Source: Pseudomonas abietaniphila (GTDB lineage Bacteria; Pseudomonadota; Gammaproteobacteria; Pseudomonadales; Pseudomonadaceae). Taken from it: a DNA stretch of 64,000 nt. Below are positions 42,860-51,377 of this stretch, one piece after another. The position numbers and the translations under genes were made by a program. The notes beneath the pieces were generated by a model. That model did no database searches and was not told where the DNA came from. It was given only the letters and a program-made list of their open reading frames with translations. How positions within the stretch are numbered: position 1 is the first letter of the stretch; each line of letters opens with the position of its first letter. The stretch is taken from assembly GCF_900100795.1 (NCBI RefSeq), contig NZ_FNCO01000009.1, positions 62,001-126,000 on the forward strand, written 5' to 3'.

Positions 42860-43969
42860 ATGCCATTGCACACTGATCTGGATGCGGCGCCGAACGTGGT
42901 GCCCTTGCCCCTCGGGCGACAGGCGCCTGAAACTCCTGACGAGGGTCAACCGGCACCCACCGTCACACCCGCACACCCCCCCGTGGAATCCGGGGGCAAT
43001 GCCGGGCGGACAAAACATCGCAGGCTGATGATCTCGGTCGGGGTGATGTTCATTCTGATGCTGGCGGGAGCTGTGTTTGCCTACTGGCGCTGGAGTCACC
43101 CTGCCCTCTCAGCGGATTTCTATGTCGCCAACGGCCGGCTGGAAGCCACAGAGGTGCAAATCGCCAGCAAGACCGCCGGCCGCCTCGCTCAGGTACTGGT
43201 GCACGAGGGCGATAGGGTCAGCACCGGACAACTGCTCGCGCGGATGGACACCCGCACGCTTGAAGCGCAGCTTCGCCAGGCACAGGCGGGTGTCTCAGCG
43301 GCACGCCAGAACGTTGCCGTCGCTCAGGCCACCGTGCAACTGCGCCAGGCCGAGCAACGGCTGGCGGGACAGGAGCTCAACCGTGCGCGGCAGATGTTCG
43401 AGCGTGGCTATTACAGCGCTCAGTTGCTCGATCAGCATCAAGCGCAATTCGACACGCGCACTGCAGCTGTCAGGTCCGCCAGCGCTCAAGTGCAAGCCCT
43501 CCAGGCGACCATTGCCGAAGCCTTGGCAAACGCCGCGAGCCTGCAAAGCGAAATCGACGACAACAGCCTGCGCGCGCCCATCGACGGTCTGATTCAGCTG
43601 CGCATGGCCGAACCCGGCGAAGTATTGGGTGCAGGCGGGCAAGTATTCGTGCTCATCGACCTTAGCGACCAATACATGAACCTCTACCTGCCAGCCGCTA
43701 CCGCGGGCAAGCTGACCGCCGGCGATGAGGCGAAAATCGTTCTGGATGCCCTCCCCGGTCAGTCATTGCCGGCGCGCATTACCTTTGTCGAAGACAAATC
43801 CCAATTCACGCCCAAAGAAGTGGAAACACAAGACGAGCGACAAAAGCTGGTATTTCGTGTCAAGGCACGCCTGGTCAGTCCTGCCGACACACCGCAGGCA
43901 AAACCCGGGATGCCTGGCCAGGGCTACGTGCGAACAACAACCGCGGTCTGGCCGGCTACGTTTCCATGA
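42860..43969 (+). CDS. HlyD-family membrane fusion protein (YhiI-like)
   Basis: A 369-residue periplasmic adaptor. It has a proline-rich cytoplasmic N-terminus of about 55 residues, one membrane anchor (LMISVGVMFILMLAGAVFAY), a lipoyl half-motif (VQIASKTAGRLAQVLVHEGD), a long helical hairpin of about 130 residues rich in Ala and Gln, the second lipoyl half (SLRAPIDGLIQLRMAEPGE) and a beta-barrel part. It links an inner-membrane ABC exporter to an outer-membrane channel. It overlaps the rbbA-type gene by ATGA; in E. coli yhiI-rbbA-yhhJ has the same order. Confidence 0.88.
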   Translation: MPLHTDLDAAPNVVPLPLGRQAPETPDEGQPAPTVTPAHPPVESGGNAGRTKHRRLMISVGVMFILMLAGAVFAYWRWSHPALSADFYVANGRLEATEVQIASKTAGRLAQVLVHEGDRVSTGQLLARMDTRTLEAQLRQAQAGVSAARQNVAVAQATVQLRQAEQRLAGQELNRARQMFERGYYSAQLLDQHQAQFDTRTAAVRSASAQVQALQATIAEALANAASLQSEIDDNSLRAPIDGLIQLRMAEPGEVLGAGGQVFVLIDLSDQYMNLYLPAATAGKLTAGDEAKIVLDALPGQSLPARITFVEDKSQFTPKEVETQDERQKLVFRVKARLVSPADTPQAKPGMPGQGYVRTTTAVWPATFP

Positions 43970-46689
43970 CAGACGCGGCGATCAGGGTCAGCGGACTGAA
44001 CCACGCCTATGGCGCACAGAATGCGTTGACCGACATCAACCTTGAACTGCCGCGCGGCATACGCTGTGGTCTGATCGGCCCCGACGGCGCTGGCAAGTCG
44101 ACATTGCTGGGCCTGATCGCCGGGGTCAAAAAACTGCAAACCGGTCAACTGTGGGTGCTGGACGGTTCGATCAGCGACGTCGCCCACCGCGCCACGCTGT
44201 ACGCCCGCATTGCGTTCATGCCTCAGGGTCTTGGTAACAATCTGTATCCGGACTTGAGCATCGCCGAAAACGTGCGCTACTTCGCGGCGTTGTTCAGCCT
44301 TCACGGGCAAACCACTGAGGCGCGACTGAACGACCTGCTGGCAGCCACCGACCTCGCACGTTTCAAAGACCGACCCGCCGGCAAGCTCTCGGGAGGCATG
44401 AAGCAAAAGCTGGGCCTGTGCTGTGCGCTGATTCACGAACCCGACCTGCTGATTCTCGATGAGCCCACCACCGGCGTAGACCCTCTTTCACGTCGGCGTT
44501 TCTGGGAATTGATCGATCAGGTGCGCGCTCTTCGCCCGCAACTGACGTTGCTGGTGGCGACGGCCTATATGGAAGAGGCCGAACAGTTCGAGCAGTGCCT
44601 GATGCTCGACCAAGGACGGATCATCGCATCCGGCTTGAGCGCCGAGCTGGCGGCGGCCACATCCAGCGGCAAGCTTGACGATGCCTTTACCCATTTTCAG
44701 GGCGGGACGAGAAAGGCCTGGCAGGCGTCGCCAACGGTCAAAAGACAGGAGACCGGACCGCCGCCAGTGGCCATTGCCGCCACCGGCCTGACCCTTCGAT
44801 TCGGCACTTTCACGGCCGTGGATAACGTCAGCTTCTCGATCAAGCGGGGGGAAATCTTTGGTTTTCTGGGCTCCAACGGCTGCGGCAAAACGTCGACGAT
44901 GAAGGTACTCACCGGACTGATTCCTGCGACTCAGGGCACCGTGGAGTTGTTGGGCAAACCAGTGAATGCACGCGATCTGGACACCCGTAAGCGCGTCGGC
45001 TTCATGTCTCAGAGCTTTTCGCTTTACGGCGAACTGACCGTGCGTCAGAACCTGGACCTGCACGCACGCCTTTACGATATGCCCAAAGCCAGGAGCGCGG
45101 CCCGCATCAAGACGTTGCTGACGCGCTTTGAATTACTTGATGTCGCGGCACAAGCCTCCGGCCCGTTGCCGTTGGGCCTGCGTCAGCGCCTTTCGCTGGC
45201 GGTTGCGGTGCTGCACGGCCCACAGGTGCTGATCCTTGATGAACCGACCTCGGGCGTGGACCCGGCGGCTCGGGACGCGTTCTGGCTTTTGCTGACCGAG
45301 CTGTCCCGGGACGAAGCCGTGACGATCTTTCTGTCGACCCACTTCATGAATGAAGCCCTGCGCTGCGACCGGATTTCGTTCATGCACGCCGGCAAAGTGC
45401 TCGCCTGTGGCACACCGGCGCAACTGCAACAGCAGTATGCAGCAGCGACGCTTGAACTGGCGTTCATTGCCTGCCTCGAAAAAGCCCAGACGCCAGACGC
45501 TCCGTCAGTCTCCAAAAGCAAAGTGATCGCCAACGATGAGGCGCCGATACCCACCCGCCAGGGCTTTCGCTTGCGTCGTCTGCTGGCCGTCGCGGGTAAG
45601 GAGACGCGGGAATTACTGCGCGACCGGGTGCGCCTGACGTTCGCCTTCGTGGGCGCGTTGTTCATGATGGTGATCTTCGGCTTCGGCATCTCGCTGGATG
45701 TAGAGAACCTGGCGTTCGCCGCGTTTGACCAGGACCAGTCGCCGCAGAGCCGCGCCTACCTTGAGGCTTTTCGTGGCTCTCGTTACTTCTCTGAACTAGC
45801 CCCCATTCATGACCCTGCCCAGTTGCAGCAACGCCTGCAACGCTCCGAGATCAAGCTGGCGCTGGAAATCCCGCCGGGGTTCGGCCGTGATCTGTACGCC
45901 GGGCGCCAGCCAGTGGTGGCGGCGTGGCTGGAAGGCGGCATGCCGTTTCGTGCCGAGACCGCGCGCAATTATGTCGAGTCCGTACACGCGTCGAACCTTG
46001 AGCAATTGCGTGCGCTGAACAGCCACGACAAGGCCCCTCCGCCCGCAGCGACCCTGCAGGTTCGTTTCCGCTACAACCAGGATGTGGTCAGCGTCAACGC
46101 CATCGGCCCCGGCGTCATGGCACTGATTCTGGCGTTCATACCGGCGATGCTCACGGCGTTGGGCATCGTGCGGGAGAAAGAGCTGGGGTCGATCACCAAT
46201 TTCTTCGCGACACCGCTTTCACGCCTCGAATTTCTGCTGGGTAAACAGATGCCCTATGTCGTGATCAGCCTGATCAATCTGTGCCTGCTGACGGCAATGA
46301 ATCGATGGCTGTTTCAGGTCCCCTTCAAAGGCAGCCTGCTGACACTGGCCTTGGGCGGGCTGCTGTATGTGCTGGCCACGACCAGTATGGGGCTGTTGAT
46401 TTCGGCGTTCACGCGAACGCAGATTGCCGCCATTCTCGGCACGATGATTATCACCAGCCTGCCGACCATTCAGTTCTCGGGACTGATCGTCCCTCGCTCA
46501 TCACTGGAAGGGGCGGCAGCGATCATGGGCGCGCTGTTCCCCGCCGGAGATTTTCTGGACATCGCCGTGGGCACCTTCACCAAAGCCCTCGATATCAGGC
46601 AACTCTGGCCCCAATGCCTGGCGTTGGCGGGATTCTTCCTGGCATTCAGCGGGATCAGCCTGTTCATGCTGAAGAAGCAGGAGCGGTGA
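43966..46689 (+). CDS. rbbA: Ribosome-associated ATPase/putative transporter RbbA
   Basis: A 907-residue fusion of two ABC ATPase domains and an ABC-2 type membrane domain, the layout and length of RbbA. The first ATPase has GPDGAGKST, the signature LSGGMKQKLG and LLILDEPTTGVDP. The second has GSNGCGKTS, a signature region GPLPLGLRQRLS in which the usual SGG is replaced, and VLILDEPTSGVDP. The membrane part begins near residue 555 (VRLTFAFVGALFMMVIFGFG) with five more helices after about residue 710. E. coli RbbA binds ribosomes; an export role with HlyD and YhhJ partners is equally suggested by the operon. Confidence 0.9.
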   Translation: MTDAAIRVSGLNHAYGAQNALTDINLELPRGIRCGLIGPDGAGKSTLLGLIAGVKKLQTGQLWVLDGSISDVAHRATLYARIAFMPQGLGNNLYPDLSIAENVRYFAALFSLHGQTTEARLNDLLAATDLARFKDRPAGKLSGGMKQKLGLCCALIHEPDLLILDEPTTGVDPLSRRRFWELIDQVRALRPQLTLLVATAYMEEAEQFEQCLMLDQGRIIASGLSAELAAATSSGKLDDAFTHFQGGTRKAWQASPTVKRQETGPPPVAIAATGLTLRFGTFTAVDNVSFSIKRGEIFGFLGSNGCGKTSTMKVLTGLIPATQGTVELLGKPVNARDLDTRKRVGFMSQSFSLYGELTVRQNLDLHARLYDMPKARSAARIKTLLTRFELLDVAAQASGPLPLGLRQRLSLAVAVLHGPQVLILDEPTSGVDPAARDAFWLLLTELSRDEAVTIFLSTHFMNEALRCDRISFMHAGKVLACGTPAQLQQQYAAATLELAFIACLEKAQTPDAPSVSKSKVIANDEAPIPTRQGFRLRRLLAVAGKETRELLRDRVRLTFAFVGALFMMVIFGFGISLDVENLAFAAFDQDQSPQSRAYLEAFRGSRYFSELAPIHDPAQLQQRLQRSEIKLALEIPPGFGRDLYAGRQPVVAAWLEGGMPFRAETARNYVESVHASNLEQLRALNSHDKAPPPAATLQVRFRYNQDVVSVNAIGPGVMALILAFIPAMLTALGIVREKELGSITNFFATPLSRLEFLLGKQMPYVVISLINLCLLTAMNRWLFQVPFKGSLLTLALGGLLYVLATTSMGLLISAFTRTQIAAILGTMIITSLPTIQFSGLIVPRSSLEGAAAIMGALFPAGDFLDIAVGTFTKALDIRQLWPQCLALAGFFLAFSGISLFMLKKQER

Positions 46690-47807
46690 TGAACAAAACC
46701 GCGCATGTCTTCTGGTTGGTGCTCAAGGAACTCACCAGCCTGCGTCATGATCGGGTGCTGCTGCTGTTTCTGGTGTATGCGTTCAGCGTGGCAATCTACA
46801 TGCCCGCCGCAGGTTCAGTCATCGGCGTCCACCACGCCAGCGTGGCGATTGTCGACGAGGACCGCAGCTACCTGTCACGGCAAGTATCGGCCGCCTTGCT
46901 GCCGCCGGAGTTTCAGCACCCTGTCCTGCTGCCGTACGATCAGTTGGATGCGGCCATGGATACTGGGCGTTACACCTTCATCATCGATGTCCCGCCGCAC
47001 TTTCAAACCGATCTCAATGCCGGGCGCGGCCCCACGCTACAGATCAATGTCGATGCCACGGCGATGAGCCAGGCGTTCATGGGCGCAGGGTATATCGCTC
47101 GCATCTTCGAAAAGGAGCTTGAGAATTATCGCTCCCGGGGCCATGACACGTTGACGCCGCCGATCAAGCTGGTGACCCACTCCCTATTCAATCCGAACCT
47201 GAACGGCGGGTGGTTTCTGGCGGTGATCCAGATCGTCAACAACATCACCATCATGGCCATCGTGCTTACCGGGACTGCGCTGCTCCGAGAGCGCGAACAC
47301 GGAACACTGGATCATTTGCTGGTCATGCCCCTTACCCCGTTTGAAATCATGCTGTCGAAAATCGGCAGCAACGCGCTGGTCGTGGTGGGCTGTACCGGGT
47401 TGTCGCTGGAGGGTGTGGTCAGATACGCACTGGGCGTGCCGCTCACCGGATCGATGACGCTGTTTCTTTGCGCCACTGCGACCTATCTGTTCGCTGCCAA
47501 CTCACTGGGGATTTTCCTCGCCACGCTGGCGCGTTCAACGCCTCAATTTGGACTGCTGGCGATCCCTGTCATCATACCGATGCTTCTGCTGTCAGGCGGC
47601 AGCACGCCACTGGAAAGCATGCCGGTCTGGTTGCAGTGGGCGATGCAGCTCTCGCCCTCCACCCACTTCGTCAGCCTCAGCTCGGCGATATTGTTCCGCG
47701 ACGCGGGTCTTGATCTGGTGTGGCCGGACCTCCTCGCACTGGCGGCTATCGGGTCTATTTTCTTTGGGTTCACGTTGCTGCGGTTTCGTTCCAGTCTCGC
47801 TTCCTGA
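46689..47807 (+). CDS. ABC-2 type permease (YhhJ-like)
   Basis: A 372-residue ABC-2 permease. It has one N-terminal membrane helix (VLLLFLVYAFSVAIYMPAAG), a large periplasmic domain of about 150 residues (VAIVDEDRSYLSRQVSAALL and following), and five helices in the C-terminal half around LLREREHGTLDHLLVMPLTP, the conserved cytoplasmic motif of drug-type ABC-2 exporters. It completes the HlyD-RbbA-YhhJ set. The start shares one base with the stop of rbbA (TGATG), so translation is coupled; the earlier in-frame opening at 46281 lies inside rbbA. Confidence 0.88.
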   Translation: MNKTAHVFWLVLKELTSLRHDRVLLLFLVYAFSVAIYMPAAGSVIGVHHASVAIVDEDRSYLSRQVSAALLPPEFQHPVLLPYDQLDAAMDTGRYTFIIDVPPHFQTDLNAGRGPTLQINVDATAMSQAFMGAGYIARIFEKELENYRSRGHDTLTPPIKLVTHSLFNPNLNGGWFLAVIQIVNNITIMAIVLTGTALLREREHGTLDHLLVMPLTPFEIMLSKIGSNALVVVGCTGLSLEGVVRYALGVPLTGSMTLFLCATATYLFAANSLGIFLATLARSTPQFGLLAIPVIIPMLLLSGGSTPLESMPVWLQWAMQLSPSTHFVSLSSAILFRDAGLDLVWPDLLALAAIGSIFFGFTLLRFRSSLAS

Positions 47808-47882
47808 TGAAGGTCACCCATCTACACCGTCACCTGCAAACCCCTGACACAACGAATTTCTCCCTGCCTAACGGGTCATGCC

Positions 47883-48587
47883 ATGAGCACATTCACCCAG
47901 CGTCACGCCGAAACCCACAACAGCAGCCGTATTGGCTGGCTCAGAGCGGCAGTGCTTGGAGCAAACGACGGCATCGTCTCGACGGGTAGCCTATTGATAG
48001 GGGTTGCGGCCGCCGGCACAACGCACCAGACCCTCATCGTGACGGGCATCGCGGGGCTGGTGGCGGGCGCCATGTCCATGGCTGCCGGGGAATATGTTTC
48101 AGTACACGCTCAAGCCGATACGGAGCACGCCGACCTGGCCCGAGAGCAGAAGGAAATCAATACGGCGCCTGAGGCTGAAAACCGCGAGCTGGCGCAGATC
48201 TATGTCAAACGCGGACTCGAACCTGCGTTGGCCACGCAAGTGGCTACTCAGCTGATGGCGCACGATGCGCTGGGCTCCCACGCCCGTGATGAACTCGGCA
48301 TCTCTGAAGCGCTGAGCGCCAAGCCGCTCTCCGCGGCGTTCGCGTCGGCAATGAGCTTCGTGGTAGGCGCCATTTTGCCGGTGGTGGTCACGCTGCTGGT
48401 ATCACTGGAGCAGGTCATCCTCTGGGTGTCGCTGATGTCCCTGATTTTCCTGGCGGTGCTCGGTGCAATCGCTGCAAAGGCCGGCGGCGCCTCTCTGCTG
48501 CTGGGTGCCTGGCGCGTGACGTTTTGGGGCGCGCTGGCGATGGTGATCACGGCGCTGGTGGGCCGGCTGTTCGGCGCGGTCGTTTAG
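47883..48587 (+). CDS. VIT1/CCC1-family metal transporter
   Basis: A 234-residue membrane protein of the vacuolar iron transporter family. The first part has WLRAAVLGANDGIVSTGSLL and VAGAMSMAAGEYVSVHAQAD, the family's two signature helices with the Asp and Met-Glu residues that bind iron or manganese. A cytoplasmic stretch of about 50 residues (about 80-140) follows, then three helices. Bacterial members probably export Fe2+ or Mn2+. Some carry a ferritin-like domain; this one does not. It begins 75 bases after the YhhJ-like gene and could share the transcript. Confidence 0.9.
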   Translation: MSTFTQRHAETHNSSRIGWLRAAVLGANDGIVSTGSLLIGVAAAGTTHQTLIVTGIAGLVAGAMSMAAGEYVSVHAQADTEHADLAREQKEINTAPEAENRELAQIYVKRGLEPALATQVATQLMAHDALGSHARDELGISEALSAKPLSAAFASAMSFVVGAILPVVVTLLVSLEQVILWVSLMSLIFLAVLGAIAAKAGGASLLLGAWRVTFWGALAMVITALVGRLFGAVV

Positions 48588-48605
48588 CCACGTATGGAGC
48601 GTTAG

Positions 48606-48677
48606 ATGACTGCCCACAAAAAACGCGACTGGCTGGCAATCGGGCTGATCAGAGCAGATCCGGATATGAGTCAGTGA
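48606..48677 (+). CDS. Possible 23-residue peptide
   Basis: An ATG with GGAG six bases before it opens a 24-codon frame (MTAHKKRDWLAIGLIRADPD, then MSQ and a stop) that ends inside the converging stress-protein gene. Nothing else supports it: no homology is recognised, and short frames with a ribosome site arise by chance. Listed as weak. Confidence 0.25.
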   Translation: MTAHKKRDWLAIGLIRADPDMSQ

Positions 48678-49153
48678 TCGAGCACCGAGCGGGCGTGGGC
48701 AATGTCGTCGGCACTGCCATGCACGATCAAGACATACTTGTCTGCCTTGAGCGCCGTGTCGTACTTGATCACATCGTCTTTGCTGGCACCGATACTCATG
48801 AACGCCGCCCCCAAGGCGGACAGACCACCCACCACCGCGGCGCCCTCAAGCGCGCCCACCAGCATCGTGACAAACGGCCCTGCCAGAGCAATGACACCCA
48901 GACCAGGTAGAAAGAACACTGCAGGCGCGGCCAGCAAGCCCCAGATACTGCCCCAGAAAACCCCCATGCTGCCCCATGTTTTCATCCGGTCACCGACGGT
49001 GTAGAAGCCCATGGGATGTTCTTCACTGTGATATCCCTTGCCAACGATCGACAGCTTCTTAACGTCGAAACTGGATTTGCTCAGCGAACGGATAGCGGTC
49101 TCCGCTTCGGCATGAGTATTGAAAATGTAGGTGTAGGAACTTTGCGCAGTCAT
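48671..49153 (-). CDS. General-stress (YflT-like) domain membrane protein
   Basis: A 160-residue protein. The N-terminal 60 residues (YTYIFNTHAEAETAIRSLSK, then VKKLSIVGKGYHSEEHPMGF) have the general stress protein 17M/YflT-like fold. Two hydrophobic glycine- and alanine-rich segments (about 68-125) follow, and the last 35 residues (VLIVHGSADDIAHARSVLDH) look like a regulatory tail. Proteins of this kind occur beside stress genes in many Pseudomonas. The ATG at 49153 has AAGGA upstream. It lies 26 bases after the second BON gene, so the two form an operon. Confidence 0.82.
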   Translation of the reverse strand: MTAQSSYTYIFNTHAEAETAIRSLSKSSFDVKKLSIVGKGYHSEEHPMGFYTVGDRMKTWGSMGVFWGSIWGLLAAPAVFFLPGLGVIALAGPFVTMLVGALEGAAVVGGLSALGAAFMSIGASKDDVIKYDTALKADKYVLIVHGSADDIAHARSVLDH

Positions 49154-49179
49154 GACTCTATTCCTTGCAGTCAACTGCA

Positions 49180-49833
49180 TTAATAGGAAACGACGATATT
49201 GTTCACCACGTCCTGAACCCCGGCGGTACTCCAGGCGGAATAACGAGCCAGCTCTCGCTCAGGCCAGCTCTTGACTGTGCCGCTCAGGGTCACGTCTGCG
49301 CCTTTGACCTCAACCCGAATAGTGGCCGCGTCAGCGATAGCACGGCGTTTCAATGCTGCTTCAATGTCCGATTTAACGCTGCTGACCGATACCTTCGGCT
49401 TGAGCACGATGTTGTTGCTCAAGCCTTTTACGCCGGTCAGATCCCGCAGCGCATTAAACGCCGCCTGACGCTGATACTCCCACTCAAGCTCACCGGAGAG
49501 GGTCAGCCAGCCGTCCTGAACAACGACCTTCACTGCGTTATTGGGAAAAAAGGTTTTCCACTGCAAAGCGTTGGCCGCCGAGGCGGCGATCTCGGGGTCG
49601 GTGCGCTGGTGCAGACCTGGCAGTTTGACTTCCATTGTCAGCGCCATGGCTCTGACTCCCGATACTCGCTCTGCCGCCTTTTCCGCGTTCCACTTTTCGG
49701 CGTAGGTGTCGACCTGGCCTGCCAGCGTTACCACACCGTCCTTGACTTCCACACCGATCTGCTCGGCATTGACCGAAGGTTCCCAACGTAACTCCGAAAT
49801 AACATCATCTTTCAACTGCCTGTCCGTTTTCAT
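49180..49833 (-). CDS. Triple BON-domain protein
   Basis: A 217-residue paralogue of the protein at 42201 with the same three-BON layout: repeats at about 4-70 (VEVKDGVVTLAGQVDTYAEK), 78-146 (VVVQDGWLTLSGELEWEYQR) and 151-217 (VEVKGADVTLSGTVKSWPER). It lacks a signal peptide. The two proteins align from end to end, so they arose by gene duplication. It heads a two-gene operon with the YflT-like gene. No FNR-type box was found in its upstream 150 bases, so it may respond to another stress signal. Confidence 0.88.
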   Translation of the reverse strand: MKTDRQLKDDVISELRWEPSVNAEQIGVEVKDGVVTLAGQVDTYAEKWNAEKAAERVSGVRAMALTMEVKLPGLHQRTDPEIAASAANALQWKTFFPNNAVKVVVQDGWLTLSGELEWEYQRQAAFNALRDLTGVKGLSNNIVLKPKVSVSSVKSDIEAALKRRAIADAATIRVEVKGADVTLSGTVKSWPERELARYSAWSTAGVQDVVNNIVVSY

Positions 49834-49989
49834 GGTTCATGCCTCTGCTTGATCAAGGAGGTGCCAGGGCGGCGCGCTAGCCGTCCGCGGCCACTGAAAC
49901 CTATACCTCGTGTCACGGAGCCGACAGCCTCGGAAACTACTCATCAGCAGAGACGCTGTACCTGTGCCTCACCCACGAACAGCGTCACG

Positions 49990-50253
49990 TCAATCCAGCG
50001 GCTCACTCAGCAGGTCAACGATGCCTCGCGCCAGTATCAAGCCTTGTTTGCGGGCCTGACCGACCGTCCCATAGACCTTGTGATCGTAGTGAATCACCAG
50101 GTCACGGCTTTTGCGGTGAGCCAGCTTGACGGTGATGTCCAGGCCCTTGGGAACGGGGTCTTTCTTGCGACCCCAGATGAACGCTATTTTTGCCTTGGTG
50201 CCATCGGAGTTGACGTACAAAATATCGTCCGTGCGTTTGTGTGCCTTGCTCAT
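49990..50253 (-). CDS. Conserved-looking small protein of unknown function
   Basis: An 87-residue basic protein (SKAHKRTDDILYVNSDGTKA at the start, LSEPLD at the end) predicted to be cytoplasmic, with alternating strands (KAKIAFIWGRK, DITVKLAHRKSRDLVIHYD) and a C-terminal helix. I do not recognise the family. AGGAAG precedes the adjacent GTG/ATG starts; I chose the ATG at 50253. It lies 80 bases after the lipoprotein gene at 50334 on the same strand and could be the last gene of that transcript. Confidence 0.6.
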   Translation of the reverse strand: MSKAHKRTDDILYVNSDGTKAKIAFIWGRKKDPVPKGLDITVKLAHRKSRDLVIHYDHKVYGTVGQARKQGLILARGIVDLLSEPLD

Positions 50254-50333
50254 CACGCTCTTCCTGTCTGTGGTTGTCCATCAATGTCCCTGCGCCCACT
50301 GAATCCGCATTCAAACCCAAGCACTGTCACGCT

Positions 50334-50753
50334 CTAAAAACGGGTCGCCAATGGCGAGGCGCTGCAAATGAGCGTGAGGAATTCGTTTTCGACGCTTAAA
50401 CCCGCCGGGGCGCGCTCGTCCCATAACAGCAGCTCGCCCTGATAGACCGCGAAGAACAGTGTGTTTTCGCTACCCGACTGATGAGCGTGGCCACATACGG
50501 CCATATCATCCCCACGGTCATCGCGCGCCGTGGCAAACGGAGGATCGAATACCCATCCTTTGCCCTCCACGCCGGTGAGTGCTTTTGTCTCGGCCGCTTT
50601 TCGGGCTGCGCTTGAAACCTGAACCTCCACTCGAGACTTACCTACCCCGGTCAGGGACTCTGTATTGCCGTCTGCCGATGCAGGTGGCTGGGCGCCCGGG
50701 AGTTGCTGGCAACCAGCCAACACGAACAGCGAGATCCACAGACTCAGTTTCAT
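50334..50753 (-). CDS. Lipoprotein of unknown function
   Basis: A 139-residue protein with a lipoprotein signal (MKLSLWISLFVLAGC; the lipobox is LAGC, Cys15) followed by QQ, so outer-membrane sorting is expected. The rest has a low-complexity segment (about 20-60) and a small globular end with two cysteines (AVCGHAHQSG and LICSASP) that may pair. No family is recognised. Its start overlaps the stop of the OprI-like gene (ATGA), showing that it belongs to the three-gene operon of small envelope-linked genes starting at 51132. Confidence 0.7.
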   Translation of the reverse strand: MKLSLWISLFVLAGCQQLPGAQPPASADGNTESLTGVGKSRVEVQVSSAARKAAETKALTGVEGKGWVFDPPFATARDDRGDDMAVCGHAHQSGSENTLFFAVYQGELLLWDERAPAGLSVENEFLTLICSASPLATRF

Positions 50754-51001
50754 TTTTTGTCGAGTCTCAGGCTTGCGCGCCTGTTTGCATCGTCTGCCGA
50801 ATGCTGGGCTTCAAGCGCTACTTTCAACGCCTGTTCAGCCTTGGTGTAAGCATCATTGGCATGCACCCGCGCCGCAGCGGCCATGTCTTCAGCACCGCTG
50901 ATGCGTGCCTCGGTCTCCCGATGGCGTTGCTGCATGCAGCCGGAGGTCAGCGTGATCGTCATCACCAAACCCAGCGATGTCCCCCACTTAGTCATGTTCA
51001 T
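50750..51001 (-). CDS. OprI/Lpp-type alanine-zipper lipoprotein
   Basis: An 83-residue lipoprotein. The signal peptide ends in the lipobox TSGC (Cys22), followed by a single coiled-coil helix with the alanine-zipper pattern (RHRETEARISGAEDMAAAAR, then AYTKAEQALKVALEAQHSAD) and a C-terminal LDKK whose lysine could be linked to peptidoglycan. It resembles OprI of P. aeruginosa (KETEARLTATEDAAA, DEAYRKADEAL) but is a diverged paralogue, not the main OprI. AGGAG lies before the ATG. It is coupled by ATGA to genes on both sides. Confidence 0.85.
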   Translation of the reverse strand: MNMTKWGTSLGLVMTITLTSGCMQQRHRETEARISGAEDMAAAARVHANDAYTKAEQALKVALEAQHSADDANRRASLRLDKK

Positions 51002-51132
51002 GGTCGTTCTCCTGCGTGCACGGGCAGATCAATTCCATGGGAAGGAATAACGTTGAATGGCGACGAGCAGGGCCTGGCGCCCTGTCTGAATTCGTCATCG
51101 CAATCGCGCTGGAGCCAGTCGTCGTTGTTCAT
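50998..51132 (-). CDS. Small leader-type gene coupled to the OprI-like lipoprotein
   Basis: A 44-residue frame (MNNDDWLQRDCDDEFRQG at the start, ending DLPVHAGERP). Its stop overlaps the ATG of the OprI-like gene (ATGA). Its 5' region matches that of the small gene at 34407-34589: the bipartite element at 51172-51217, a CTGCCA-to-TTCGGCA hairpin in the leader, and CAGAGCA seven bases before the ATG. The first 15 residues share L-x-x-D-x-x-D-E-F with the other product. It may be a truncated relative or a regulatory leader peptide. Confidence 0.5.
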   Translation of the reverse strand: MNNDDWLQRDCDDEFRQGARPCSSPFNVIPSHGIDLPVHAGERP

Positions 51133-51171
51133 CCGTGCGTGCTCTGAATGCCGAAGTTGGCAGTACCTCGC

Positions 51172-51217
51172 ACAGTAGCCAAGGCCCCGCGCACTCGACA
51201 GACTCGGAATATACCTA
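51172..51217 (-). promoter_or_regulatory. Bipartite promoter element, copy A
   Basis: Given on the plus strand: ACAGTAGCC at 51172-51180, 22 bases, then CTCGGAATATACCTA at 51203-51217. It equals copy B at 34627-34672 except for one base in the longer block, and stands at the same distance from a small gene (39 bases against 37). Confidence 0.6.
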
Positions 51218-51377
51218 CACAAAAAGCACGGCCCGGAAGCTTAGAGTCCGAACAACTTCAGGACCCTTTCCTTTGATCGGAATTGCCGGGCATTGACCGG
51301 CGTTCAGGCCTATAAACAGACAGTACACGCCGACTCGTACCGTCTGGAGGTTCGAGCGCAAACAGAGGGAGGGATAA

